Below are positions 1 to 6,544 of a DNA stretch of 11,893 nt, in pieces (within the stretch, counting starts at the first letter, position 1; each line of letters begins with the position of its first letter). The translations under genes were made by a program, and so were the position numbers. This DNA is from Pseudomonadota bacterium. GTDB lineage: Bacteria > Myxococcota > Polyangia > Polyangiales > Polyangiaceae. The stretch is taken from assembly GCA_023419055.1 (NCBI GenBank), contig JAEZYO010000972.1, positions 1 through 11,893 on the forward strand, read 5' to 3'. The notes under the pieces were generated by a model, which had not been told where the DNA came from, did no database searches, and saw only the letters and a list, made by a program, of their open reading frames with translations.

Positions 1-914
1 CGTTGCCCGAGCCAGTAGGCCCCAATCGCTGCGACGCTGTCGATCCAGACGTTCTCGAGCGCTTTCGCGTGCTCGACGCTGCCGGTGATGCTCGCGATGT
101 CGACGCCGGCGTACCAGTTCTGAGCGGTCGGCAAGATGGAGTGAAACAGGAAGATCAACCAGCGGCCCTGCTTGCTCGCGGTATCGATGTGCCCCGTGAA
201 GACGGAGGTCGCTTCACCACCCGCCGCGGGAATGGTCGGCAGGTTGAAGGGCGAGGTGGCGTCCTTCGGCCCGATGGTGCCCGAGGCGACCCCGCGCGCG
301 AGCAGAAAGCGGCTCGAGGCCTGCGATTGATAGCCGAGGTCGCCGAACGGGTAGGCGAAGGTCCAGACGCTCGGCTGCCCGAGATCGTCGATGATGTGGC
401 TCGAGCAGGCGTCGATCTCTTCATCGAGCGAGCCGAGGGCGCCGCTACAATCCGCGAGGGTAGCGTGGCAGTGGTTCACCGTGTGGTTGCCGATCTCGTG
501 TCCTTGCGCGATCGCGTCGAGCCAGGTGCTGGCGTAGCCCGCGTTCCCCTTGCCCGACGAGTTGACGTAGAACGTCATCCGCGCTCCGGTCGCCGCGAGG
601 GCGGGCCAGTGCTCGATCTGCGAGGGCTGCGAGTCGTCGAACGTGTACGAGACCGCTGCTTGGAAGCCTGCCCACGGCAGCACGCGCAGGTTCGGCGCGT
701 CGCCGCTCGGCGCCGGCAGGTCACTCACGCCGGGCGGGACCGGAAGCGCTGCCGGCAGCGCACCCGTGCTCGAGCCTCCGCCGCTCATGGCCGTGCCCCC
801 GCTACCGGCACCCCCCGCAGCGCTCTCTGCCTGGTAGGCGCCCTTGTCACACGCGTTGACCACCATGAAAAGCAGGGGCGCGACCAGCGCGGCGCGCGGA
901 GCGCAGGCGTCCAT
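1..914 (-). CDS. Lipoprotein polysaccharide deacetylase (CE4/NodB fold), 3' end cut by window edge
   Basis: Probably a metal-dependent deacetylase that removes N- or O-acetyl groups from envelope or environmental polysaccharide (peptidoglycan, chitin or xylan cannot be told apart here). The 304 visible codons show a lipoprotein signal ending V-V-N-A-C22, a Gly/Ser linker (about 33-50), then the NodB domain: TFDD at 91-94 (catalytic Asp93, metal Asp94), the metal motif GHEIGNHTVNH with His144 and His148, FAYPFG near 187-191, and the late LFH motif with His258. All key motifs are intact, so an active enzyme is expected. An in-frame TAG five codons upstream leaves ATG at 914 as the first possible start. 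It is divergent from the CE2 esterase gene, which suggests shared use in deacetylation. The frame is open at base 1, so the C-terminus is missing. Fold assignment is secure; substrate is unknown. Confidence 0.9.
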   Translation of the reverse strand, partial: MDACAPRAALVAPLLFMVVNACDKGAYQAESAAGGAGSGGTAMSGGGSSTGALPAALPVPPGVSDLPAPSGDAPNLRVLPWAGFQAAVSYTFDDSQPSQIEHWPALAATGARMTFYVNSSGKGNAGYASTWLDAIAQGHEIGNHTVNHCHATLADCSGALGSLDEEIDACSSHIIDDLGQPSVWTFAYPFGDLGYQSQASSRFLLARGVASGTIGPKDATSPFNLPTIPAAGGEATSVFTGHIDTASKQGRWLIFLFHSILPTAQNWYAGVDIASITGSVEHAKALENVWIDSVAAIGAYWLGQ

Positions 915-1020
915 GAGTCGCCGCGCACGCTATCACCCAGGATCCTCTCGGGTTCTCACGATGAGCCCGGCGCAACAAATAAGAGCTTTTTGCACCGAAT
1001 GAGAAGCGGCGCGGGTCCTC

Positions 1021-1049
1021 TTGACGGAGAGGGCATTCTTACCTGTGAT
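1021..1049 (+). promoter_or_regulatory. Possible sigma70-like promoter for the CE2 esterase gene
   Basis: TTGACG (1021-1026, 5 of 6 to the consensus -35) lies 17 bp before TGTGAT (1044-1049, 4 of 6 to the -10). Transcription would begin near 1056, only a few bases before ATG 1060, giving an almost leaderless message. The same stretch contains GGAGAGGG (1026-1033), which could instead be a ribosome site for GTG 1045, so promoter and ribosome-site readings compete. The rest of the 145-bp divergent region includes an AT-richer patch near 972-992. I see no clear promoter for the minus-strand deacetylase. Confidence 0.3.
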
Positions 1050-1059
1050 CGCGTCTCCC

Positions 1060-2376
1060 ATGATGCTGCAGAACCGCTTCTGGATCTTGGCGCGCCTCGG
1101 GGTCGCGTTGCTCCCCTGCCTCGCTTGCTCGAGCGAGGGTTCGGGAGCCGGTGGCTCGACCGGTGCATCGGGAGGGAGCGGGGCGGCGAGCGGCAGCGGC
1201 GGCAGCGGCTCGAGCAATGGTGGTGGCGGCGGTACCGGTGCGGGTACGAGCAGCGGCGGTAGCTCGGCCGCCAATGGTGGTACGGGGACGAGCGGCAGCG
1301 CCGGAAGCAGCAGCGGCGGAGGGACCAGCGGAGGCAGTGGAGGCAGCGGCAGCGTGACCACGCCGGGGATCCGCTGGGTCGGCCGAGTCGACGCGACGGA
1401 CCCCGCCGCCGTGAAGTTCGCCTGGCAAGGCGCCGGATTCGTGGCTCAGGTCACCGGAACCACGCTCACCGTGAAGCTCGAGGTGAACGGGACGTCCACG
1501 GTCTACTTCCAACCCGTGGTGGACGGCGTCGCGGGGGAGCGCTTCAAGGTCGATCCCGGCGCCGCGGTAGACGTCACGCTGGCGACCGGGCTCTCGGATG
1601 GCGATCACGTGGTGGAGCTCTATCGCGAGACCGAGGGCGCCTACGGAATCAGCATCTTCCGTGGCTTCACCGAGGGATCTCCGACGGACGCCCCCGCCGC
1701 GACCGATCGCGTGATCGAGGTGGTCGGAGACTCGATCAGCGCGGGGTACGGCAACCTGGGGAGCGAGCCGCACCCGGACTGGGTCGCGAATCCTGCGTGT
1801 CATTGGACCGCCGAGAACTCGAGCTGGTACGCGACTTACGCCGCGATCGCCGGGCGTGCGCTCGACGCCGAGGTGAGCACCGTCGCACGCTCGGGCTGGG
1901 GCATGACCCGTGACAACCAGAACGGCCCGAACGTGCTCGCCAACGTGTACGAGAACGCGCTCGGGACCGACGATGCGACGCCCTGGTCCTTCGAGCGAAA
2001 GCCCGCGGCGGTCGTGGTGAACCTCGGGACCAACGATTGGGCCATGGGGGATCCAGGGACGGACTACGAGACCGACTACGTCGACTTCATCGCCACCGTC
2101 CGCAGCCACTATCCGGACGCGTTCATCTTCCTCACGATAGGCTCGATGCTCGGAGCTCCGGAGCTCGCCCAGGTGAACGCGCGCCTCGCCAGCGTGATCC
2201 AGGCGGTGAGCAACGCGACGGGGGACGACAAGCTCGTCACGTTCGACTTCGGCACTCAGAACCTCGGCCCGGACGGCTCGATCCCGTCAGGTTGCGACTG
2301 GCACCCGAGCAAGGACGAGCACGAGCGCATGGCGGGGATTCTTCAGCAACAGCTCGCGACGAAGCTCGGCTGGTGA
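1060..2376 (+). CDS. Lipoprotein CE2-type SGNH carbohydrate esterase (acetylesterase)
   Basis: Likely removes O-acetyl groups from xylan, glucomannan or a similar polysaccharide at the cell surface. The 438-residue protein has a lipoprotein signal ending L-L-P-C-L-A-C, a Gly/Ser linker of about 70 residues, then a beta-sandwich of the CE2 N-terminal type (about 105-205, beginning IRWVGRVD), and an SGNH hydrolase domain. Catalytic blocks are visible: GDSIS with Ser225, the Gly block SGWGM, GTNDW with Asn325, and DWHPS with Asp413 and His415. This two-domain order is characteristic of carbohydrate esterase family 2. ATG 1060 is taken as start; GTG 1045 (ribosome-site-like GGAGAGGG about 11 nt upstream), ATG 1063 and TTG 1021 are in frame. 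It is divergent from the CE4 deacetylase and convergent with a small gene 8 bp beyond its stop. Family is confident; the sugar substrate is not known. Confidence 0.9.
   Translation: MMLQNRFWILARLGVALLPCLACSSEGSGAGGSTGASGGSGAASGSGGSGSSNGGGGGTGAGTSSGGSSAANGGTGTSGSAGSSSGGGTSGGSGGSGSVTTPGIRWVGRVDATDPAAVKFAWQGAGFVAQVTGTTLTVKLEVNGTSTVYFQPVVDGVAGERFKVDPGAAVDVTLATGLSDGDHVVELYRETEGAYGISIFRGFTEGSPTDAPAATDRVIEVVGDSISAGYGNLGSEPHPDWVANPACHWTAENSSWYATYAAIAGRALDAEVSTVARSGWGMTRDNQNGPNVLANVYENALGTDDATPWSFERKPAAVVVNLGTNDWAMGDPGTDYETDYVDFIATVRSHYPDAFIFLTIGSMLGAPELAQVNARLASVIQAVSNATGDDKLVTFDFGTQNLGPDGSIPSGCDWHPSKDEHERMAGILQQQLATKLGW
1141..1356 (+). repeat. Low-complexity Gly/Ser-coding tract (linker of the CE2 lipoprotein)
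   Basis: Irregular GGC/AGC/GGT-rich sequence encodes a linker of short units such as GSGGSGSSNGG. It sets the catalytic part away from the lipid anchor. The repeats are imperfect and this is not a CRISPR or satellite array. Such tracts are prone to length change by slippage. Confidence 0.7.
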
Positions 2377-2397
2377 ACGCGGCTCTAGCCGCTGTTC
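2375..2397. terminator. Hairpin between convergent genes, possible bidirectional terminator
   Basis: GAACGCGGCT (2375-2384) pairs with AGCCGC (2387-2392) and, across one bulged T, GTTC (2394-2397). The stem overlaps the stop codons of both convergent genes (TGA 2374-2376 and, on the minus strand, TAG 2387-2385). There is no T-tract on either side, so intrinsic termination is uncertain. Its position and symmetry suggest a shared 3'-end structure. Confidence 0.4.
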
Positions 2398-2564
2398 GGG
2401 AGAGTGTCGTCGTCCGTGACGCCTTCGGCCTCGGCGTCCGCGAGCTTCTGCTCGACCTCCGCGACGTGTCTCTGATCGAGCCCGCTCCGCATTTCACCGA
2501 GAGCGCGGCGCGCCTCGCGGAGCTTCAGTTTGCCGCGCTCGAAGTCGATGCAGATCAGGCACAT
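2385..2564 (-). CDS. Small 59-residue protein, function unknown
   Basis: The protein starts MCLICIDFERGKLKL and continues with an acidic helical segment (REARRALGEM, then VAEVEQKLADAEAE). It has a single CxxC (Cys2, Cys5) right at the N-terminus and no signal peptide or membrane segment, so it is probably cytoplasmic. The MCLIC-plus-EARRALGEM pattern looks like a conserved short myxobacterial protein, but I cannot confirm this without a search. ATG 2564 is preferred over in-frame starts further upstream because the region before it is Arg/Ser/Pro-rich and overlaps the response-regulator gene. GGAG sits only 2 nt before the ATG, a poor ribosome site. It lies 64 nt downstream of the receiver gene on the same strand, so it may be the last gene of the signalling group. 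Confidence 0.6.
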   Translation of the reverse strand: MCLICIDFERGKLKLREARRALGEMRSGLDQRHVAEVEQKLADAEAEGVTDDDTLPNSG

Positions 2565-2591
2565 CGCTCCGAGCTTAGCATGCGCCGGCAA

Positions 2592-2610
2592 GACGAGCCG
2601 AGCGCTCGTC
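2592..2610. other. Perfect 7-bp inverted repeat between receiver and small-protein genes
   Basis: GACGAGC (2592-2598) and GCTCGTC (2604-2610) flank a 5-nt loop, 18 nt past the receiver stop on the minus strand. No T-rich tail follows on that strand. It could be an RNA-processing or partial-termination element, or chance in GC-rich DNA. Confidence 0.3.
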
Positions 2611-2628
2611 CGGGCCGCTCCTTCGAGC

Positions 2629-3054
2629 TCAGCGCGCTTCGGGTAGAGGTCGCTTCGCCGCGACCTTGGCGACGAGGCGCACCAGGGCGTCGAGCTGGAT
2701 GGGCTTGAGGGCATACGCGTCGAAGCCGGCCGTGAGCGCGCGCTTCTTGTCCTCCGCGCGCGTGTGCCCCGTCATGGCGAGCGCGGGCACGTCACCACCC
2801 GACGCCGCCGGCGACGAGCGCACCTCTCCGACCAGGTCGTAGCCGCTGCGATCCGGGAGCTCGACGTCGGACACCAGGATGGACGGCTTGCGAGCTCGAA
2901 ACGCGTGGAGCGCGGCCGCCGTGCTCGCCACCGACTCCACGCTCGCGCCCTCCCGCTCGAACACCTCGTGGAGCAGCGAGCGGAGATCCTCGTCGTCCTC
3001 CACGAGCAGGATGCGGAGACCGTCCAGTCTGGCGCTCCTCGGTGGCGAAAGCAT
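2629..3054 (-). CDS. Stand-alone CheY-like response regulator receiver
   Basis: A 141-residue single-domain receiver with no output domain. It likely passes a phosphoryl group within a phosphorelay or controls a partner by direct contact. Signature residues are present: acidic pocket Glu19-Asp20-Asp21 (VEDDED), phospho-acceptor Asp63 (VSDVELPD), switch Thr95 (AMTGHT) and Lys117 (ALKPIQ). The length is about 20 residues above a bare receiver, from a short basic N-terminal extension and a basic C-terminal tail. ATG 3054 is the chosen start, with no strong ribosome site seen before it. The gene lies 130 nt downstream of the PAS histidine kinase on the same strand, which makes that kinase the natural phospho-donor, though this is inferred from position. 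Confidence 0.9.
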   Translation of the reverse strand: MLSPPRSARLDGLRILLVEDDEDLRSLLHEVFEREGASVESVASTAAALHAFRARKPSILVSDVELPDRSGYDLVGEVRSSPAASGGDVPALAMTGHTRAEDKKRALTAGFDAYALKPIQLDALVRLVAKVAAKRPLPEAR

Positions 3055-3158
3055 GACGGGTTCTGTATCACACCCCCTGGAGTGACCTCAGGCGAACTCG
3101 TTCGCACCGAACGGTTGCGGAAACCAACCCAGGCGGGTAGCCGAAATCGAAGATCTAC

Positions 3159-3202
3159 CTAAGCGCCGAGAGTGAAACCTGGCTCTAAGCGGTAAGAGTG
3201 AA
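3159..3202. repeat. Imperfect direct repeat around the histidine kinase stop codon
   Basis: Two 18-bp copies, at 3159-3176 and 3185-3202, match at 15 of 18 positions with a 26-bp period. Read on the minus strand the inner copy encodes the kinase's last residues FTLTA plus TAG; the outer copy would read FTLGA plus TAG. It looks like a small tandem duplication of the gene's 3' end, now outside the reading frame. Confidence 0.5.
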
Positions 3203-5443
3203 GGAGAACGTCGCTCCCTGATCGGGCGCCGCCTCGACCCACACGTCTCCTCCGTGCCGGGTGACAATCCGCTTCACGATGGCGAGGCCGACCCCCGTGC
3301 CCTCGAACTCGTCTTCCCGGTGCAGGCGCTGGAAGACATTGAACAAACGGTGCGCGTAGGTCATGTCGAACCCGGTCCCGTTGTCACGCACGTAGTAGAC
3401 GACCCGGCCGGATTGGTCGAGGCGGCTGCTGATTTCTACGCGCGGCGGGCGGCGGTGGCGAGAGTACTTGAAGGCGTTCGAGAGCAGGTTCAGAAACACT
3501 TGTCGCACGAGCGAGGCGTCCCCGACCGAGGGCGGCAGCTCCCCGAGCGTGATCTCCACTTGCAGCGCGGAGCTGCCGAGCGTTTCTCCGAGCTCGGCCA
3601 GGCACTCTTCCACGAGCCGCCGGACGTCGATCGGCGCGGACTGGAGCGCGCGCCGGCCGAGCCGGGAGAGCGCCAGCAGATCGTCGATCAGCTGACCCAT
3701 GCGGAGCGCGCCCTTGCGCACGAGCCCGAGCAGGCGCAGGGCGTCGGCCGGAAGCGCCGCGCCGAAGTCTTCGACGAGCGCTTGAGAGAAGCCGTCGATG
3801 GTGCGAAGCGGGGCGCGCAGGTCGTGCGACACGGAGTAGCTGAACGCCTCGAGCTCTTGGTTGACCGCCTCGAGCTCTCGCGTGCGGTTCGCGACGCGCC
3901 GCTCGAGCTCCAGGTTGAGCGTGCGGATCTCTTGCTCGGCGCGCCTCTGCTCGGTCACGTCGGCCACGTGCACCATGGCGAGGAACGGCCGTCCCGCGTC
4001 GTCGCGCACCAGGCCGCCGCCATAGCGGAAGATCTTCTCCCAGCCGAGCAACAGGTGGCGGATCTTGAGCTCGAGGTTCGAGACCGATCCGCCGCGGAGG
4101 ATGCGTGAGAAGGGCCACTCTTCGAAGCTCACGGCGTCGCCTTCGAGGGTGCTCAGCTGAAAGAGCGAGGAAAAGTCTGCGAGCGGGCGCTGGCACTCGG
4201 CCAGGCTCGAGAAGCCGTAGAGCTCGAGCGCGGCCGGGTTCGCCGACATCACCGTACCTTCGAGCGAGCACGTCATGAGGCCGTCGCTCAGGTTCTCGAT
4301 GACGGCGCTGAGCTCCGCCTGGCTCTCTCGCAGGGCCTGCTCGGAGAGCTTGCGCTCCGTGATGTCGGTGATCGCTCCGTGCCAGACGGTCGCTCCGTCC
4401 GGCTCCGGCATCGGAACCGAGTGCCCTTCGAGCCAGATCTCCCCGCGACGGGAGTGCAGCATCCTGAACTCGGCGTGCCACGGGAGCGTGTATTGCCACG
4501 ACTCCTCCTGCGCTTGCCGGAGCGCCGCGAGATCGTCGGGGTGCACGTTGCGCATCATGACCGAGGCGTCCGCCGCGAGCGCTTCCGGCGACGTCTCGCA
4601 AAGGTCAGCGAGCCTCTCCGCGCCGTAAGTGATGGTCAGGCCGCCGTCGGGAGCTCGGCGAAACGAGTGCAGGATGACCGGGGTGCTCCGGGCCATCTTG
4701 GCCAAACGATCACGCTCGTCCCGGAGCGCGAGGTAAACGTCCTCGTCGGGCTCGGTGCGGTCTCCGGGAGCTTCCGCGAGCCTACCGAACCACTCCACGG
4801 CGTGACCTGCGTCGTCGCGGAGGAGGAGGGCTCGAGCTTCGAAGCGTCTGTAGGTTCCGTCATGACGCCGGAGCCGGTAGTCGGTGCGGTATTCGACCGA
4901 GGCCGTGACGGCGCCCCTCCAAGCCGACTGCGCGCTCGCGCGATCCTCGGGATGGACGTACTCGAGCCAGCCCTGCTCGAGCATCTCGGCCTGACTCGCG
5001 CCGACGTAGGCGAGGAGCGCCTGGCTCGTCCACTTCATCGCCCCGTCGGGCCGGCAGGTCCAGACGAACGGCAGAAAAGCCTCGATGATCTGGCGGCACC
5101 GAGGTTCGCCGTGGAAAGGGCTAGCTTCCCGCTCCTCGCTCGAAACCTCTGGTTCAACGCTGGGTGGGGAGCTCACGACGGACTCGCCGGTGAGGGCGGG
5201 AGCCTCGATCCTTCCCCAATCCACCCGTCGGGTAAAGGCAGAGCTCGCTGAGCAACTTTGCGAAGCTACGCCGTTTTCCTCGGAGGACGTGGAAACTCTC
5301 CCTTCGCTGGCTCGAACGGCTCGCGACACGCCGTCCACCGGCGCGGCCGTTCGTGTCGCCTGCTCGGGGTCGTCCCGTCGAGCGCTGCTCGAAGTGAGAC
5401 GAGAGCGGTTCATCGGCGACGACCACCCGCCTAGGTGAACCAT
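3185..5443 (-). CDS. Soluble multi-PAS sensor histidine kinase
   Basis: A 752-residue kinase with no membrane segment, so probably a cytoplasmic sensor that autophosphorylates and feeds a response regulator. Order: a Ser/Glu/Arg-rich, probably disordered N-terminal region (1-115); PAS1 (about 120-225; VWTCRPDGAMKW, VHPEDR); PAS2 (about 255-365, ending ITDITERK); PAS3 (about 380-500, ending VADVTEQRR); a coiled coil (LELERRVANRTRELEAVNQEL); HisKA with SVSHDLRAPLR, phospho-His540; and HATPase with N-box NLLSNAFKY, G1 DNGTGF and G2 GTGVGLAI. The two D-[IV]-T-E-[RQ] endings are classic PAS/PAC edges. No heme- or flavin-binding signature is evident, so the signal is unknown. ATG 5443 is chosen; ATG 5413 is equally possible, and ATG 5575 is disfavoured because it would overlap the divergent gene. 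The receiver gene follows 130 nt downstream. Confidence 0.92.
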   Translation of the reverse strand: MVHLGGWSSPMNRSRLTSSSARRDDPEQATRTAAPVDGVSRAVRASEGRVSTSSEENGVASQSCSASSAFTRRVDWGRIEAPALTGESVVSSPPSVEPEVSSEEREASPFHGEPRCRQIIEAFLPFVWTCRPDGAMKWTSQALLAYVGASQAEMLEQGWLEYVHPEDRASAQSAWRGAVTASVEYRTDYRLRRHDGTYRRFEARALLLRDDAGHAVEWFGRLAEAPGDRTEPDEDVYLALRDERDRLAKMARSTPVILHSFRRAPDGGLTITYGAERLADLCETSPEALAADASVMMRNVHPDDLAALRQAQEESWQYTLPWHAEFRMLHSRRGEIWLEGHSVPMPEPDGATVWHGAITDITERKLSEQALRESQAELSAVIENLSDGLMTCSLEGTVMSANPAALELYGFSSLAECQRPLADFSSLFQLSTLEGDAVSFEEWPFSRILRGGSVSNLELKIRHLLLGWEKIFRYGGGLVRDDAGRPFLAMVHVADVTEQRRAEQEIRTLNLELERRVANRTRELEAVNQELEAFSYSVSHDLRAPLRTIDGFSQALVEDFGAALPADALRLLGLVRKGALRMGQLIDDLLALSRLGRRALQSAPIDVRRLVEECLAELGETLGSSALQVEITLGELPPSVGDASLVRQVFLNLLSNAFKYSRHRRPPRVEISSRLDQSGRVVYYVRDNGTGFDMTYAHRLFNVFQRLHREDEFEGTGVGLAIVKRIVTRHGGDVWVEAAPDQGATFSFTLTA

Positions 5444-5484
5444 TCGTCCCAGAACTATCCGCCCTGCCTGTCGGGCCGAAGCGG

Positions 5485-5502
5485 GGGGACAATAACGTCC
5501 CC
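5485..5502. promoter_or_regulatory. Perfect palindrome in divergent region, possible operator
   Basis: GGGGAC-AATAAC-GTCCCC is a 6-bp perfect inverted repeat with a 6-nt, AT-rich centre inside GC-rich DNA. Its centre lies about 50 bp from the kinase ATG (5443) and 58 bp from the divergent ATG (5552). This is the arrangement of a dimer-binding site controlling both directions. As RNA it would also form a small hairpin. Which protein binds it, if any, is not visible; the neighbouring helix-turn-helix protein is the obvious candidate. Confidence 0.4.
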
Positions 5503-5551
5503 TGCGGGTGCGGGGTATTTCGGGTAGATTGGGGGTCGTTCCTGCGTCGCG

Positions 5552-6544
5552 ATGACCGTCGAGCTCCTGATCCACGCGATCGTCCGCCAGACGACCATCC
5601 TCATCGCACAGCTTGCCACTTCGCGCGGTGTTCGCGCGCCGCTCGCGCAGATCGCGAACCAGGTGTTCATCGATCTGGTGCGCGAGCTCGAGCGACAGGG
5701 GGTCAGCCGCAAGGTGAGCGCGGCCATGTTCGGACTAGGCCTTCGCACGTATCGGCGCAAGATCCAGCGCCTGAGCGAGAGCTCGACCGAGCGCGGTCGC
5801 TCGCTCTGGGAGGCCGTGCTCGACTACGTCAGGAAGCACGAGCTCTCGACCCGCCGCGAGATCCTCACGCGGTTCTCGAGCGACGACGAAGCGCAGGTGA
5901 GGGCGGTGCTGCGCGACCTTCGAGAAAGTGAGCTGATTTTCTCTTCGGGTAACGGCCCGAACCCGGCGTACCGCGCGGCCTCTGACGAGGAGCTTCGAAT
6001 CCTGCAGCGCAAGCGAGGAAGCGAAGGTACCGAGGAGCTCTTGATCGCGCTCATGTATCGGGACGGCCTCCTGACGATGAAGGAGATCGCGGAGCGAGCG
6101 CAGCTCGAGGTCGGCGCCGTCGAGCCGACGGTGGCTCGCCTGCTCGAAGCGGGCCGCATCGAGCGGGTGGAAGAAGAAGGAGTGTTTCGTTACCGAGCCC
6201 GCGCGCTCGTCATCCCGCTCGGCGCGCCGGTGGGCTGGGAGGCCGCGGTCTTCGATCACTTCAACGCGCTCGTCTCGACCGTCCTGACGCGCCTCGGCGC
6301 GCCGCGCTCGTCGGCGCCGGACGACAAAGTGGGCGGGAGCACCTACACTATCGACGTCTGGGAGGGGCACCCGCTCGCCGACGAGGTGACGGGCACCCTG
6401 GCTCGCATGCGCTCGACCCTGAGTGAGCTTCGCACCCGTGTGACCGAGTACAATACGTCGAACGAGCTCCCGGAGTCGCACACGCGCGTCGTCATCTACT
6501 GTGGACAGTGCTTGATTGTCGAAGGCAATGATCGCGGCGAGTAG
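5552..6544 (+). CDS. Multi-helix-turn-helix protein (Fis-like HTH plus two winged helices), function unknown
   Basis: A 330-residue cytoplasmic protein that I do not assign to a named family. Residues 51-74 (VSRKVSAAMFGLGLRTYRRK and following) resemble a Fis-type helix-turn-helix. Residues about 85-143 and 160-225 each read as winged-helix domains (STRREILTRF...VLRDLRESELI; LTMKEIAERAQ...VARLLEAGRIERV...FRYRAR). The C-terminal 100 residues form an unassigned domain ending with a CxxC (YCGQC). It is probably a DNA-binding regulator. ATG 5552 is the only reasonable start: upstream is the divergent promoter region with the palindrome. The stop lies inside the next gene (17-nt overlap with the SGNH lipoprotein), so the two are probably co-transcribed. 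I recall similar proteins as recurrent unannotated genes in Polyangia, but cannot verify this here. Confidence 0.82.
   Translation: MTVELLIHAIVRQTTILIAQLATSRGVRAPLAQIANQVFIDLVRELERQGVSRKVSAAMFGLGLRTYRRKIQRLSESSTERGRSLWEAVLDYVRKHELSTRREILTRFSSDDEAQVRAVLRDLRESELIFSSGNGPNPAYRAASDEELRILQRKRGSEGTEELLIALMYRDGLLTMKEIAERAQLEVGAVEPTVARLLEAGRIERVEEEGVFRYRARALVIPLGAPVGWEAAVFDHFNALVSTVLTRLGAPRSSAPDDKVGGSTYTIDVWEGHPLADEVTGTLARMRSTLSELRTRVTEYNTSNELPESHTRVVIYCGQCLIVEGNDRGE

Noticed and set aside
3..1262. A 419-codon open frame on the plus strand
   Set aside because: It lies across the CE4 gene, the divergent promoter region and the CE2 start. Its product is Arg/Gly-rich without motifs; the minus strand encodes a complete NodB motif set.
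1039..2109. A 356-codon minus-strand frame opposite the CE2 gene
   Set aside because: No domain; the opposite strand has all four SGNH blocks.
3254..5251. Long plus-strand frames (3254-4108, 4379-5251) and a second minus-strand frame (3384-4601) in the kinase gene
   Set aside because: All are shadows of the kinase, which has intact PAS, HisKA and ATPase motifs in one continuous frame.
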